This document shows positions 43,225 to 51,368 of a stretch of 56,170 nt of DNA, piece after piece. The translations under genes were made by a program, and so were the position numbers. The stretch is from an uncultured beta proteobacterium (GTDB taxonomy: Bacteria; Pseudomonadota; Gammaproteobacteria; Burkholderiales; Rhodocyclaceae), in contig CAJBYR010000081.1 of assembly GCA_903959855.1 (NCBI GenBank), positions 1-56,170 of the forward strand. Reading direction: 5' to 3'. Position 1 is the first letter of the stretch. The number at the start of each line of letters is the position of its first letter. A model generated the notes under the pieces. The model made no database searches, had not been told where the DNA came from, and saw nothing but the letters and a program-made list of their open reading frames with translations.

Positions 43225-44136
43225 TCAGTGCGATCCTTCGATTTCGAGAACCATATCGACCACGCCACCACGCTTCAGCTTATCCAGCCGATGCTGGCGT
43301 TCGGTGCCGACGATGCGGTTCAGGTAGGCCAGATTGCGGTCTATCGACTCCTGATAGAAATTGCGTTCGGCCCCCGTATGCTTGCCGAAATGCCGCGCCA
43401 GGTTGCTGGACATGCCTTTCAGGTCGGTGTCCAGCCGTCCCTTGGTCATGTTGTAGAAGGCCGTGGTTTTTTCCAGCAGATCATGGATGTCGGCAAAGCC
43501 GCCCATCTGCGCCTCCTCGAATTCATAATACAGAAACAAAACCCGCTCAAGATACTCACGGTTGGCCATCTGGCCGATCAGGTCAGCCGTGGCCGTGGCA
43601 TAAGCCGCGCGTTGCTGCTGCAGGTTGTCGAACGTCACCCAATCCGGATGCTTGCGATGGTCGGTCAACATGATTACCTTGGTAGTGGACTCAAGGACGG
43701 GTGCCGGCAGTTCGACCAGGTGCCGACGGGCGAATTCGACCCCGCGCATGACATGACCGGCGGTGAATTGGGCGCCCGTGCCGCTCGCTTCTTCGTCGCT
43801 CATCAGGTAACCGACATCGTGCATCAGGGCGCCGATGAGGGCGGCATCGAGGTAATCCGCATCCACGCCCTGGCCGGCAAGATGCAGGCCGTGCAACATG
43901 CGCGCCGTGCACAACACGACCTCATTGGTATGGCTGCGATTGTGGTACAGCGTCTTGAGGTTCTGGTAGCCGGGCAGCCTGCCGTCGAACGCGCGATCCA
44001 GCAGGTCAAAGGCCGCCGTCACCCGCGTGAGATCATGTCCCGGAGCAAAGCTCCAGACAATGCCGGCAACCTGCGCTTCAACTTCTCCGGTATCCCGGAT
44101 GTTGCCAAGCGCAAGGAAGGGGCTGTCGTGGTTCAT
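43225..44136 (-). CDS. HD-domain phosphohydrolase
   Basis: A 303-residue protein with an HD metal-dependent phosphohydrolase core: NRSHTNEVVLCTARMLHG provides the first His, ALIGALMHDVGYLM the HD pair, and MLTDHRKHP a further His. The end is helical (TERQHRLDKLKRG). The first gene of an operon with nikR, divergent from hoxF across 245 bases. A nucleotide or second-messenger substrate is possible, but nothing here identifies it. Confidence 0.85.
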   Translation of the reverse strand: MNHDSPFLALGNIRDTGEVEAQVAGIVWSFAPGHDLTRVTAAFDLLDRAFDGRLPGYQNLKTLYHNRSHTNEVVLCTARMLHGLHLAGQGVDADYLDAALIGALMHDVGYLMSDEEASGTGAQFTAGHVMRGVEFARRHLVELPAPVLESTTKVIMLTDHRKHPDWVTFDNLQQQRAAYATATADLIGQMANREYLERVLFLYYEFEEAQMGGFADIHDLLEKTTAFYNMTKGRLDTDLKGMSSNLARHFGKHTGAERNFYQESIDRNLAYLNRIVGTERQHRLDKLKRGGVVDMVLEIEGSH

Positions 44137-44296
44137 GGATCGGCGGAAATGCCGCTTTCGTGGAGACCTGAAATAGTAAGGTGTAATGCTAGCAGAGCGC
44201 CTGCCGAAAAGCCGCTTGACCCTGTTTCATTAAAGGTTTTCATTCCCGGACCGTTAATTAATTCCTTGTCCGGCCATCCTTGCCGACGTCTGACCA

Positions 44297-44310
44297 TTGA
44301 TCTAGATTAA
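44297..44310 (+). promoter_or_regulatory. FNR-like box and promoter of the hoxFUYHW operon
   Basis: TTGATCTAGATTAA matches TTGAT-N4-ATCAA with one mismatch. A TATGCT at 44332-44337 would place the start near 44344, so the box is centred at about -41, as for class II FNR promoters. No -24/-12 element was found in 44137-44381, unlike the hup and hyb operons. Confidence 0.6.
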
Positions 44311-44381
44311 CCACTGCGCCCGCCAAATCGTTATGCTGCGGCGCGGTAATTCCTTTTCCGCCAACTCATCGACCTCCCACC

Positions 44382-46262
44382 ATGTCCGACAACAGAATCA
44401 TCGACGCGGTTCTAGAACGCCACGGCCGCGACGGCACGCGCCTGGTACAAATCCTGCGCGAAATCCAGGAACAGCTGAACTGGCTCTCGCCGGCGACGCT
44501 GACACACATTGCCGAAGGCATAGGCTGGCCGCGCGCCCAGGTCAGCGGCACTGCCGCCTTCTACAGCTTCTTCCATACCCGGCCGCGCGGCCGCTACTGC
44601 GTGCTCTGGTCGGACAACATCACCGACCGCATGCTGGGCAATACCGACCTGATGGACGCCATGTGCAAGAAGCTCTGGCTGGAACCCGGCCGGGTTTCCG
44701 AAGACGGGCTGGTCAGCGTCAATACCACCTCCTGCACCGGCATGTGCGACCAGGGCCCGGCGCTGCTGGTGAATTACCGTGCCGTCACCGGCATGACGCT
44801 GCAGCGCGTCGATGAAATGGCCGAGCTGATCCGTACCGAAACGCCTGTTGCCGACTGGCCGGCCGAGTGGTTCGCGGTGCAGGACAACGTCAGGCGCGCC
44901 GAGATATTGCTCGCCGGCAATTTCGCCCCCGGCTCGGCATTGCGCGCAGCCCATGAACGTGCCGAGGTCGACGGTCTGTCGGCCTCGAACAACCGCTCCT
45001 TCCGCGAATCACTTCCGCATGGCATCGCCGGCCCGATGGCCATGCTCGACGAGATCCAGCGCTCCAAGCTGCGCGGCCGCGGCGGCGCCGGCTTTTCCAC
45101 CCGCTTCAAGTGGGAAGCCTGCCGCAACGCGCCCTTGCGCGCCGACCAGGAACGCATCGTGGTCTGCAATGCCGACGAGGGCGAACCCGGCACCTTCAAG
45201 GATCGCGTGCTGCTGACGTCCTACGCCGACCTCGTCTTCGAGGGCATGACCGTGGCGGCCTACGCCGTCGGCGCCACGCGCGGCTTCCTCTACCTGCGCG
45301 GCGAATACCGCTATTTGCTGGAACCGCTGGAAGCCGTGCTCGCCCGCCGCCGCGCCGCGGGTCTGCTGGGCAAGAGCATCCTCGACATCCCCGGTGCGCG
45401 CTTCGACATCGAGATCCATCTAGGCGCCGGCGCTTATGTCTGCGGCGAGGAATCGGCGCTGATCGAGTCGCTCGAAGGCAAGCCGGGCCGGCCGCGCGTG
45501 CGCCCGCCCTTCCCTGTCACCAACGGCTACCTCGACCAGCCGACCATCGTGAACAACGTCGAAACCTTCGCCTCGGCGGCACTGGTCGCGCTGCACGGCG
45601 GCGACTGGTTCGCCGCCATCGGCACCAAACAATCGACCGGCACCAAGATCCTCTCCGTCTCGGGCGACGTCGCCCGGCCCGGCATCTACGAATATGCCTA
45701 CGGCGTCACCGTGCGCCAGGTGCTCGCCGACTGCGGCGCCACCGATACCCTGGCGGTGCAGATTTCCGGTCCGTCGGGCATGTGCCTGGCCGAAGACGAA
45801 TTCGACCGCAAGATCGCCTTCGAGGACGTGCCCACCGCCGGCGCCTTCATGGTGTTCAATACCCGTCGCGACATGTTCGAGGTGGCGCGCAACTTCTCGC
45901 ACTTCTTCGCCCACGAGTCCTGCGGCTTCTGCACCCCCTGCCGGGTCGGCACCACGCTGGTACGCAACATCATGGACAAGATCGCCAACAAGCACGGCTC
46001 GCCCTACGACATCAACGAACTGTTCAAGCTGCACCGCCTGATGCAGGGCGCCAGCCACTGCGGCCTCGGCAATACCGCCTGCAACCCGGTGTTCGACACG
46101 CTCAACAAGTTCCGCCCGGCCTACGAGCACCGGCTGCTGTCGCTCGACTACGAGCCGGCATTCGACCTTGACGCCGCCCTTTCCGAAGCGCGCCAGATGA
46201 CCGGCCGCGACGACGCCGGCGCGCACTTTGCAGCGCATTCGCCAGATGAGGCCAAAGCATGA
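44382..46262 (+). CDS. hoxF: NAD-coupled hydrogenase diaphorase subunit HoxF
   Basis: A 626-residue fusion of NuoE- and NuoF-like parts that transfers electrons between FMN and NAD(H). Its N-terminal thioredoxin-like domain holds a [2Fe-2S] site including TTSCTGMCDQGP. FMN/NAD-binding motifs are RGRGGAGFSTRFKWEAC and NADEGEPGTFKDR. The [4Fe-4S] ligands are ESCGFCTPCRVGT plus a later Cys (ASHCGLGNTAC). Slightly longer than the R. eutropha protein. The start lacks a strong ribosome-binding site. First gene of hoxFUYHW. Confidence 0.96.
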   Translation: MSDNRIIDAVLERHGRDGTRLVQILREIQEQLNWLSPATLTHIAEGIGWPRAQVSGTAAFYSFFHTRPRGRYCVLWSDNITDRMLGNTDLMDAMCKKLWLEPGRVSEDGLVSVNTTSCTGMCDQGPALLVNYRAVTGMTLQRVDEMAELIRTETPVADWPAEWFAVQDNVRRAEILLAGNFAPGSALRAAHERAEVDGLSASNNRSFRESLPHGIAGPMAMLDEIQRSKLRGRGGAGFSTRFKWEACRNAPLRADQERIVVCNADEGEPGTFKDRVLLTSYADLVFEGMTVAAYAVGATRGFLYLRGEYRYLLEPLEAVLARRRAAGLLGKSILDIPGARFDIEIHLGAGAYVCGEESALIESLEGKPGRPRVRPPFPVTNGYLDQPTIVNNVETFASAALVALHGGDWFAAIGTKQSTGTKILSVSGDVARPGIYEYAYGVTVRQVLADCGATDTLAVQISGPSGMCLAEDEFDRKIAFEDVPTAGAFMVFNTRRDMFEVARNFSHFFAHESCGFCTPCRVGTTLVRNIMDKIANKHGSPYDINELFKLHRLMQGASHCGLGNTACNPVFDTLNKFRPAYEHRLLSLDYEPAFDLDAALSEARQMTGRDDAGAHFAAHSPDEAKA

Positions 46263-46972
46263 ACGAGACCAATACCTTCCTGCTCGACGGCGAAGAGATT
46301 CCCTTCACGCCGGGGCAATCCATCATCCAGGCGGCCACCGAACACGGCATCTACATCCCGCATTTGTGCTGGCACCCCGAGTTCAAGGCCCACGGCTCGT
46401 GCAAGATCTGCACGGTCAAGGTCAATGGCCGCTTCGGCTCCTCCTGCACCATGGCGGCCCAGGCCGGCATGAACGTCGAGAACCGCACATCGGAACTCGA
46501 CGACAAGCGCCGCACGCTGCTGCAGATGTATTTCGTCGAAGGTAACCATTTCTGCCCCTCCTGCGAGAAGAGCGGCAACTGCAGTTTGCAGGCGACCGCC
46601 TACGAACTGAAGATGGTGTCGCCGCACTTCGACATGTTCTACCCGGACCGTGCGGTAGACGCCTCGCACCCCGACATCCTGCTCGACTTCAACCGCTGCA
46701 TCATGTGCAGCCTGTGCGTCACCGCCTCCCGCGAGGTCGACGGCAAGAACGTGTTCTCCATGGGCGGGCGCGGGCTGCTCGGGCGCCGCATCCACATCAG
46801 CAGCGAATCGGGCAAACTTGCCGACACCGACTTTGCCCTCACCGACCGCGCCGCCAGCATCTGCCCGGTCGGCGTCATCCTGCCCAAGCGCAAGGGTTTC
46901 GCCGTGCCCATCGGCGAGCGCAAATACGACAAGCTGCCGATCAACCTGCAGGTTTCGGAGGAGACACCATGA
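46259..46972 (+). CDS. hoxU: NAD-coupled hydrogenase diaphorase subunit HoxU
   Basis: A 237-residue NuoG-like iron-sulfur subunit linking HoxF to the hydrogenase module. [2Fe-2S] ligands are in LCWHPEFKAHGSCKIC and SSCTMAAQ. The His-Cys3 motif is in EGNHFCPSCEKSGNC, and a ferredoxin-type [4Fe-4S] motif in CIMCSLCVTASREV with CPVGVI. The ATG overlaps hoxF by 4 bases and the stop overlaps hoxY, so translation is coupled. Confidence 0.96.
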   Translation: MNETNTFLLDGEEIPFTPGQSIIQAATEHGIYIPHLCWHPEFKAHGSCKICTVKVNGRFGSSCTMAAQAGMNVENRTSELDDKRRTLLQMYFVEGNHFCPSCEKSGNCSLQATAYELKMVSPHFDMFYPDRAVDASHPDILLDFNRCIMCSLCVTASREVDGKNVFSMGGRGLLGRRIHISSESGKLADTDFALTDRAASICPVGVILPKRKGFAVPIGERKYDKLPINLQVSEETP

Positions 46973-47526
46973 ACGCCCCTGCCCCTGCGGTCAAAAAGCT
47001 GCGCGTGGCGACTACCAGCCTCGCCGGCTGTTTCGGTTGCCACATGTCCTTCCTCGACATCGACGAACGCATCATCCCGCTGCTTGACCTGATCGAGTTC
47101 GACCGCTCGCCGCTGACCGACATCAAGCATTGCGGCCCCTGCGACCTCGGCATCATCGAGGGCGGCCTGTGCAATGCCGAGAACGTCCATGTGCTGCGCG
47201 AATTCCGCAAGAACTGCAAGTTCCTGGTGGCGATGGGCGCCTGCGCCATCAACGGCGGCCTGCCGGCGCAGCGCAACCACCTCGACCTGCGCGACGTGCT
47301 GGAAGAGGTCTACCAGACCGAGGCCGGCCTATCCCATGGCGGCATCCCCAATGATCCTGAACTGCCGCTGCCGCTCAACCAGGTGCACCCGATCCACGAG
47401 GTAGTAAAGATCGATTACTTCCTGCCCGGCTGTCCGCCGCCGGCCGACGCCATCTGGAAACTGCTGACCGACCTGCTGGCCGGCCGCACCCCGAGCCTGG
47501 GCCACGGCCTGATGCATTACGACTGA
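46969..47526 (+). CDS. hoxY: NAD-coupled hydrogenase small subunit HoxY
   Basis: A 185-residue short small subunit without Tat signal. Proximal cluster ligands: LAGCFGCHMSFLD, then KHCGPCD, MGACAINGG and LPGCPPPADAIW. The ATG at 46969 overlaps the hoxU stop (ATGA), preceded by GGAGGAG. It forms the hydrogenase module with HoxH in the cytoplasm. Confidence 0.96.
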   Translation: MNAPAPAVKKLRVATTSLAGCFGCHMSFLDIDERIIPLLDLIEFDRSPLTDIKHCGPCDLGIIEGGLCNAENVHVLREFRKNCKFLVAMGACAINGGLPAQRNHLDLRDVLEEVYQTEAGLSHGGIPNDPELPLPLNQVHPIHEVVKIDYFLPGCPPPADAIWKLLTDLLAGRTPSLGHGLMHYD

Positions 47527-47694
47527 AATGCCATGAATAAATCTACTGCGCGTGCCGGATCGGGGCTTGGGCGGTGCTCGCTATCCTCACATATAACGAC
47601 ATATGTTCCGGTAGCTGTGCTCCGGCCGCACCCCGCTGCGGCCCGCTCGCTACGATTTCTTCACGGCATTTAACCCAATACCACCGAGAACACC
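47527..47694. other. Unusual 168-bp gap inside hoxFUYH
   Basis: All other junctions in this operon overlap, but hoxY and hoxH are separated by 168 bases. These include an AT-rich patch near 47588-47610 (CATATAACGACATATG) and a GC hairpin around 47624-47643. No gene is seen. It could hold an internal promoter, a processing site or a remnant of a deleted gene. Confidence 0.5.
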
Positions 47695-49194
47695 ATGACA
47701 TTCGCCCTCGAAACAGCCAAATCCCCGGAAACACTGCGCCGTGTCGCCATCGATCCCGTATCGCGGGTCGAAGGCCACGGCAAGGTCACCATACTGCTCG
47801 ATGACAACAACAAGGTGCACCAGGTGCGCCTGCACATCGTCGAGTTCCGCGGCTTCGAAAAATTCATCCAGGGGCGCCCGTACTGGGAAGTGCCGGTGAT
47901 GGTGCAGCGCCTGTGCGGCATCTGCCCGGTCTCGCACCACCTCGCCGCCTCCAAGGCGCTGGACATGATGCTCGGCATCAAGCAATTGACGCCGACCGCG
48001 GACAAGATCCGCCGCCTGATGCACGCCGGCCAGATGCTGCAGTCGCATGCCCTGCACTTCTTCCACCTCGCCTCACCCGACTTGCTGTTCGGCTTCGGCT
48101 CGGACATGGCCAAACGCAACATCGTCGGCGTCGTCGCCGCACACCCCGAGGTCGCCAAGAAGGGCGTGCTGCTGCGCAAGTACGGCCAGGAGGTAATCCG
48201 CATGACGGCGGGCAAGCGCGTGCATGGCACCGGCTCGGTTCCGGGCGGCGTGAACAAATCGCTATCTGCCGAAGAGCGCGCCGAATTGCAGAAGGACATC
48301 TACCAGATGGTGGCCTGGAGCCGCGACGCGGTGGCAATCATCCGCGGCCTGTTCGAGCAGAACCTGACGCAGTACAACGCCTTCGGCCGCTTCCGCTCGG
48401 CCGGCATGTGCCTGGTCGGCGCCGACGGTGCCATGGACCTTTACCACGGCGGCCTGCGCGCGCGCGACATCGACGGCAAGACCCTGTTCGACCATTTCGA
48501 CTACAGCCGCTATTGGGACGTCATCGGCGAGGACGTCAAGCCCTGGTCCTACATGAAGTTTCCCTTCTTCAAGTCGCTCGGCACCGAAGATGGCTCCTAT
48601 CGCGTCGGCCCGCTGTCGCGGGTCACGATGTGCGACCACATCCCCACGCCGCTGGCGGACAAGGAGCGCGAAGCCTTCCTCGCCTTCGACGGCGGCAGCG
48701 CCGCCGGCGCGACGCTGGGCTACCACTGGGCGCGCATGATCGAGATGCTGCATTCCGCCGAGACCATCAAGGATCTGCTGCACGACGACGACATCGTCGG
48801 CCACGACCTGATGGCCACCGGCCAGCGTCAGGAACGCGGTGTCGGCGTCATCGAGGCGCCGCGCGGCACCCTGATCCACCACTACCGCGTCGACGAAAAC
48901 GACCAGGTGATCCGCGCCAACCTGATCGTCTCGACCACGCACAACAACCAGGCCATGAACACGGCGGTGCGCGAAGTGGCCATGCAATACCTGGATGGCG
49001 TCGAGATCACCGAAGGCCTGCTCAACCACATCGAAATCGCCATCCGCGCCTTCGACCCCTGCCTCTCCTGCGCGACGCACGCGCTCGGGCAGATGCCTCT
49101 GGAAATCGCAATAGTCGGCGCTGACGGTACGGTGATCGACGAGGCCATGCGCGACCATCGCGGGTTGATCCGCGAACTGCCAGACCACGCTTGA
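47695..49194 (+). CDS. hoxH: NAD-coupled hydrogenase large subunit HoxH
   Basis: Catalytic [NiFe] subunit, 499 residues, group 3d type. Ligand motifs are RLCGICPVSHH at about residue 73 and DPCLSCATH in the C-terminal part. The remaining 37 residues (from ALGQMPLEIAIVG) form the peptide that HoxW should remove. The N-terminal RVAIDPVSRVEGHGKVTI is typical for bidirectional enzymes. Its stop overlaps the hoxW start. Confidence 0.97.
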   Translation: MTFALETAKSPETLRRVAIDPVSRVEGHGKVTILLDDNNKVHQVRLHIVEFRGFEKFIQGRPYWEVPVMVQRLCGICPVSHHLAASKALDMMLGIKQLTPTADKIRRLMHAGQMLQSHALHFFHLASPDLLFGFGSDMAKRNIVGVVAAHPEVAKKGVLLRKYGQEVIRMTAGKRVHGTGSVPGGVNKSLSAEERAELQKDIYQMVAWSRDAVAIIRGLFEQNLTQYNAFGRFRSAGMCLVGADGAMDLYHGGLRARDIDGKTLFDHFDYSRYWDVIGEDVKPWSYMKFPFFKSLGTEDGSYRVGPLSRVTMCDHIPTPLADKEREAFLAFDGGSAAGATLGYHWARMIEMLHSAETIKDLLHDDDIVGHDLMATGQRQERGVGVIEAPRGTLIHHYRVDENDQVIRANLIVSTTHNNQAMNTAVREVAMQYLDGVEITEGLLNHIEIAIRAFDPCLSCATHALGQMPLEIAIVGADGTVIDEAMRDHRGLIRELPDHA

Positions 49195-49652
49195 GCGCGC
49201 CGACGCTGATTTTCGGCTGGGGCAATCCCAGCCGCGGCGACGACGCATTGGGACCGCTGTTCGTCGATCATTTCGCCGAACTGGCGGGCCGCCATCCCGA
49301 ATGGGGCGAAGTCGACTGCCTGACCGATTTCCAGTTGCAGGTCGAACATGCGCTCGACCTGCAAGGCCGGCAGCGCGTGCTGTTCGTCGATGCCAGCCTC
49401 GACGCTCCCGCACCCTGCAGCCTGGTGCGCATCGAAGCCGCGCGCGACTCCAGCTTCACCACCCACGCCATGAGCCCGCAAGCCGTGCTCAAAGTCTATG
49501 CCGACATCGAGGACGGCGAGCCCCCGCCCTGCTGGCTGCTGGCGATCCGCGGCGAACGCTACGAACTCGGGGAAGGCCTCAGCGCCGAAGCCAGCAAGAA
49601 CCTGGTGGCCGCGCTGCTCGCGGCCACGGACTGGATCGCCGGAGCCGGCTGA
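49191..49652 (+). CDS. hoxW: HoxH-processing endopeptidase HoxW
   Basis: A 153-residue maturation protease for HoxH. The motif IFGWGNPSRGDDALGPLFVD gives the conserved GNxxRGDD. A later His is in SFTTHAMSPQAVL. The TTG start at 49191 overlaps the hoxH stop as TTGA; no ATG option exists before the conserved motif. It is the third maturation protease in the window, one per processed enzyme. Confidence 0.94.
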   Translation: MSAPTLIFGWGNPSRGDDALGPLFVDHFAELAGRHPEWGEVDCLTDFQLQVEHALDLQGRQRVLFVDASLDAPAPCSLVRIEAARDSSFTTHAMSPQAVLKVYADIEDGEPPPCWLLAIRGERYELGEGLSAEASKNLVAALLAATDWIAGAG

Positions 49653-49666
49653 ACAACCGTCCGCGG

Positions 49667-50437
49667 ATGTTCGACCACGCCACCGCACTGCCGGGCGCAT
49701 TCTGGGCCCTGGCAGTCGCCGCCACCTTCCTCTTCGGCATGTCCAAGGCCGGCTTCGGCGGTGCTGCCGGCAGCCTCGGCGTACCCTTGATGGCGCTGGC
49801 CGTCTCGCCCGTATTCGCCGCCGCGGTGATGCTGCCCATCCTGCTGGTGATCGACATCATCGGCGTGGTGGTGTTCCGCGGTCGCTCCGACCGGGCCAAC
49901 CTGCGCATCATCCTGCCCGGCGCAATGCTCGGCATCGGCATCGGCTGGCTGACCTTCGGCCACGTCGATGCACGCTGGATCATGCTGCTGATCGGCATCG
50001 AGGCCGTGCTTTTCGCCATCGACCGCTTTCGCGCCGCGCGCCGCAGCGCAATCGCCGTCGCGTCAGCGCCGACTCTCGGACCGGGCATTTTCTGGAGCGC
50101 GCTCGCCGGCTTCACCAGCTTCGTGTCCCACGCCGGCGGGCCGCCGATCATGCAATACCTGATGCCGCAGAATATGGACAAGATGCGCCTGGTGGGCACC
50201 ACGGTGATCTTCTTTACCGTGGTGAATTTCGCCAAGCTCGGTCCCTACGCGCAACTCGGCCTGGTGGACTTGTCCTTCCTTGGCGTCTCGCTGCTGCTGG
50301 CGCCGGTGATACCGCTGGGCTACTACACGGGCTACCGCCTGCTCAAGGCCGTGGATATGCGCGGCTTCAATCTCGTCACGGCCTGGACGCTGCTGATCGC
50401 CGGCGCGAAGCTGATCCACGACGGCATGATCGGCTAG
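49667..50437 (+). CDS. TauE/SafE-family membrane permease
   Basis: A 256-residue protein with about eight membrane helices. Family features are FLFGMSKAGFGGAAGSLGVPLMAL and FTSFVSHAGGPPIMQYLMP. Such proteins export sulfite or organosulfonates; some sit in metal or sulfur loci. It starts 14 bases after hoxW and so is likely in the same transcript, but a role in hydrogen metabolism is not established. The ATG at 49667 is the first in frame after the hoxW stop. Confidence 0.9.
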   Translation: MFDHATALPGAFWALAVAATFLFGMSKAGFGGAAGSLGVPLMALAVSPVFAAAVMLPILLVIDIIGVVVFRGRSDRANLRIILPGAMLGIGIGWLTFGHVDARWIMLLIGIEAVLFAIDRFRAARRSAIAVASAPTLGPGIFWSALAGFTSFVSHAGGPPIMQYLMPQNMDKMRLVGTTVIFFTVVNFAKLGPYAQLGLVDLSFLGVSLLLAPVIPLGYYTGYRLLKAVDMRGFNLVTAWTLLIAGAKLIHDGMIG

Positions 50438-50451
50438 CCCGACGCCAGGCG

Positions 50452-51249
50452 TCAGCCGGCAACAAGCCCCGTCAGCTTGAGGCGCGTCGACAGCTGCACC
50501 TGATCCAGCGCATACAGGGCATCGAGGAAATTCAATTGGAAACTGCCGGGGCCCGCCGCGCCGGCGCCGGCGATTTCGCCGGTGACGCCCATTACCGCCA
50601 TTGCATTTGCGGCGGCAGAGAAGATATCTGAATTGACCGCAACGAAGGCACCTGTGATGGCGCTCGCTGTGCAGCCCATGCCGGTGACCCTGGGCATCAA
50701 GGCGTGACCGTTGGCCACCCGCGCCACGCGCGTGCCGTCGGTAATCAGGTCCAAGGGCCCGCTGACCGAGACCACGCAGCCGGCCGCTTGCGCCAGTTCC
50801 ATGGCATCGCTCGCCACGGCATCCGGATCATCCCGCGAGTCGACTCCCTTGGTGTTGCCACCGGAATGCACCAGCGCCCTGATCTCCGAGGCATTGCCAC
50901 GGATCACCGAGGGGCGGACTTCACGCACCAGCCGCTGCGAGGTCTCGGTGCGATAGGCGGTGGCACCGCAGCCGACCGGGTCGAGCACGATGCCGATGCC
51001 GCGCTCGTGCGCCACGCGCCCGGCCTTGAACATCGATTCGACCCAGGGCGCGCTGAGCGTGCCGATGTTGATCACCAGGGCCTGTGCAATGCGCGCCATG
51101 TCCTCGGCCTCGTCGATGGCATGGGCCATCACCGGCGAAGCGCCGATCGCCAGCAGCGCATTGGCGGTGGTGTTCATGACCACGTAATTGGTGATGTTCA
51201 GCACCAGCGGTGCCTGTGCGCGGATCTGCTGCACGTCTTCCCAAACCAT
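50452..51249 (-). CDS. thiM: Hydroxyethylthiazole kinase ThiM
   Basis: A 265-residue thiamin-salvage kinase that phosphorylates 4-methyl-5-(2-hydroxyethyl)thiazole. Motifs: LVLNITNYVVMNTTANALLAIGASP, VLDPVGCGATAYR, VIRGNASEI and the anion-hole GMGCTASAITGAF with the catalytic Cys. The ATG at 51249 follows AAGGAG; the upstream in-frame ATG lies toward hflX. No TPP-riboswitch motif was recognised in the 120-base leader. Confidence 0.95.
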   Translation of the reverse strand: MVWEDVQQIRAQAPLVLNITNYVVMNTTANALLAIGASPVMAHAIDEAEDMARIAQALVINIGTLSAPWVESMFKAGRVAHERGIGIVLDPVGCGATAYRTETSQRLVREVRPSVIRGNASEIRALVHSGGNTKGVDSRDDPDAVASDAMELAQAAGCVVSVSGPLDLITDGTRVARVANGHALMPRVTGMGCTASAITGAFVAVNSDIFSAAANAMAVMGVTGEIAGAGAAGPGSFQLNFLDALYALDQVQLSTRLKLTGLVAG

Positions 51250-51368
51250 TCGCTGCTCCTTTGTTGTTGTCTCCTGCCGCCGGCGAGGCATGCTACACGC
51301 TCACAGGCGCGAACTCCAGACGACGGCCGGCAGGCGTGGCGCGGTACTATCCGCCTTCGCCACCACCG

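Noticed and set aside
44137-44296. Sigma-54 promoter for hoxF, including TCCGGCCATCCTTGCC near 44269
   Set aside because: GG and GC are 8 bases apart instead of 10, and no other pair in the gap has the right spacing.
51250-51368. TPP riboswitch in the thiM leader
   Set aside because: The conserved CUGAGA and ACCUGAUCUGG-type motifs were not seen in the thiM-hflX gap.
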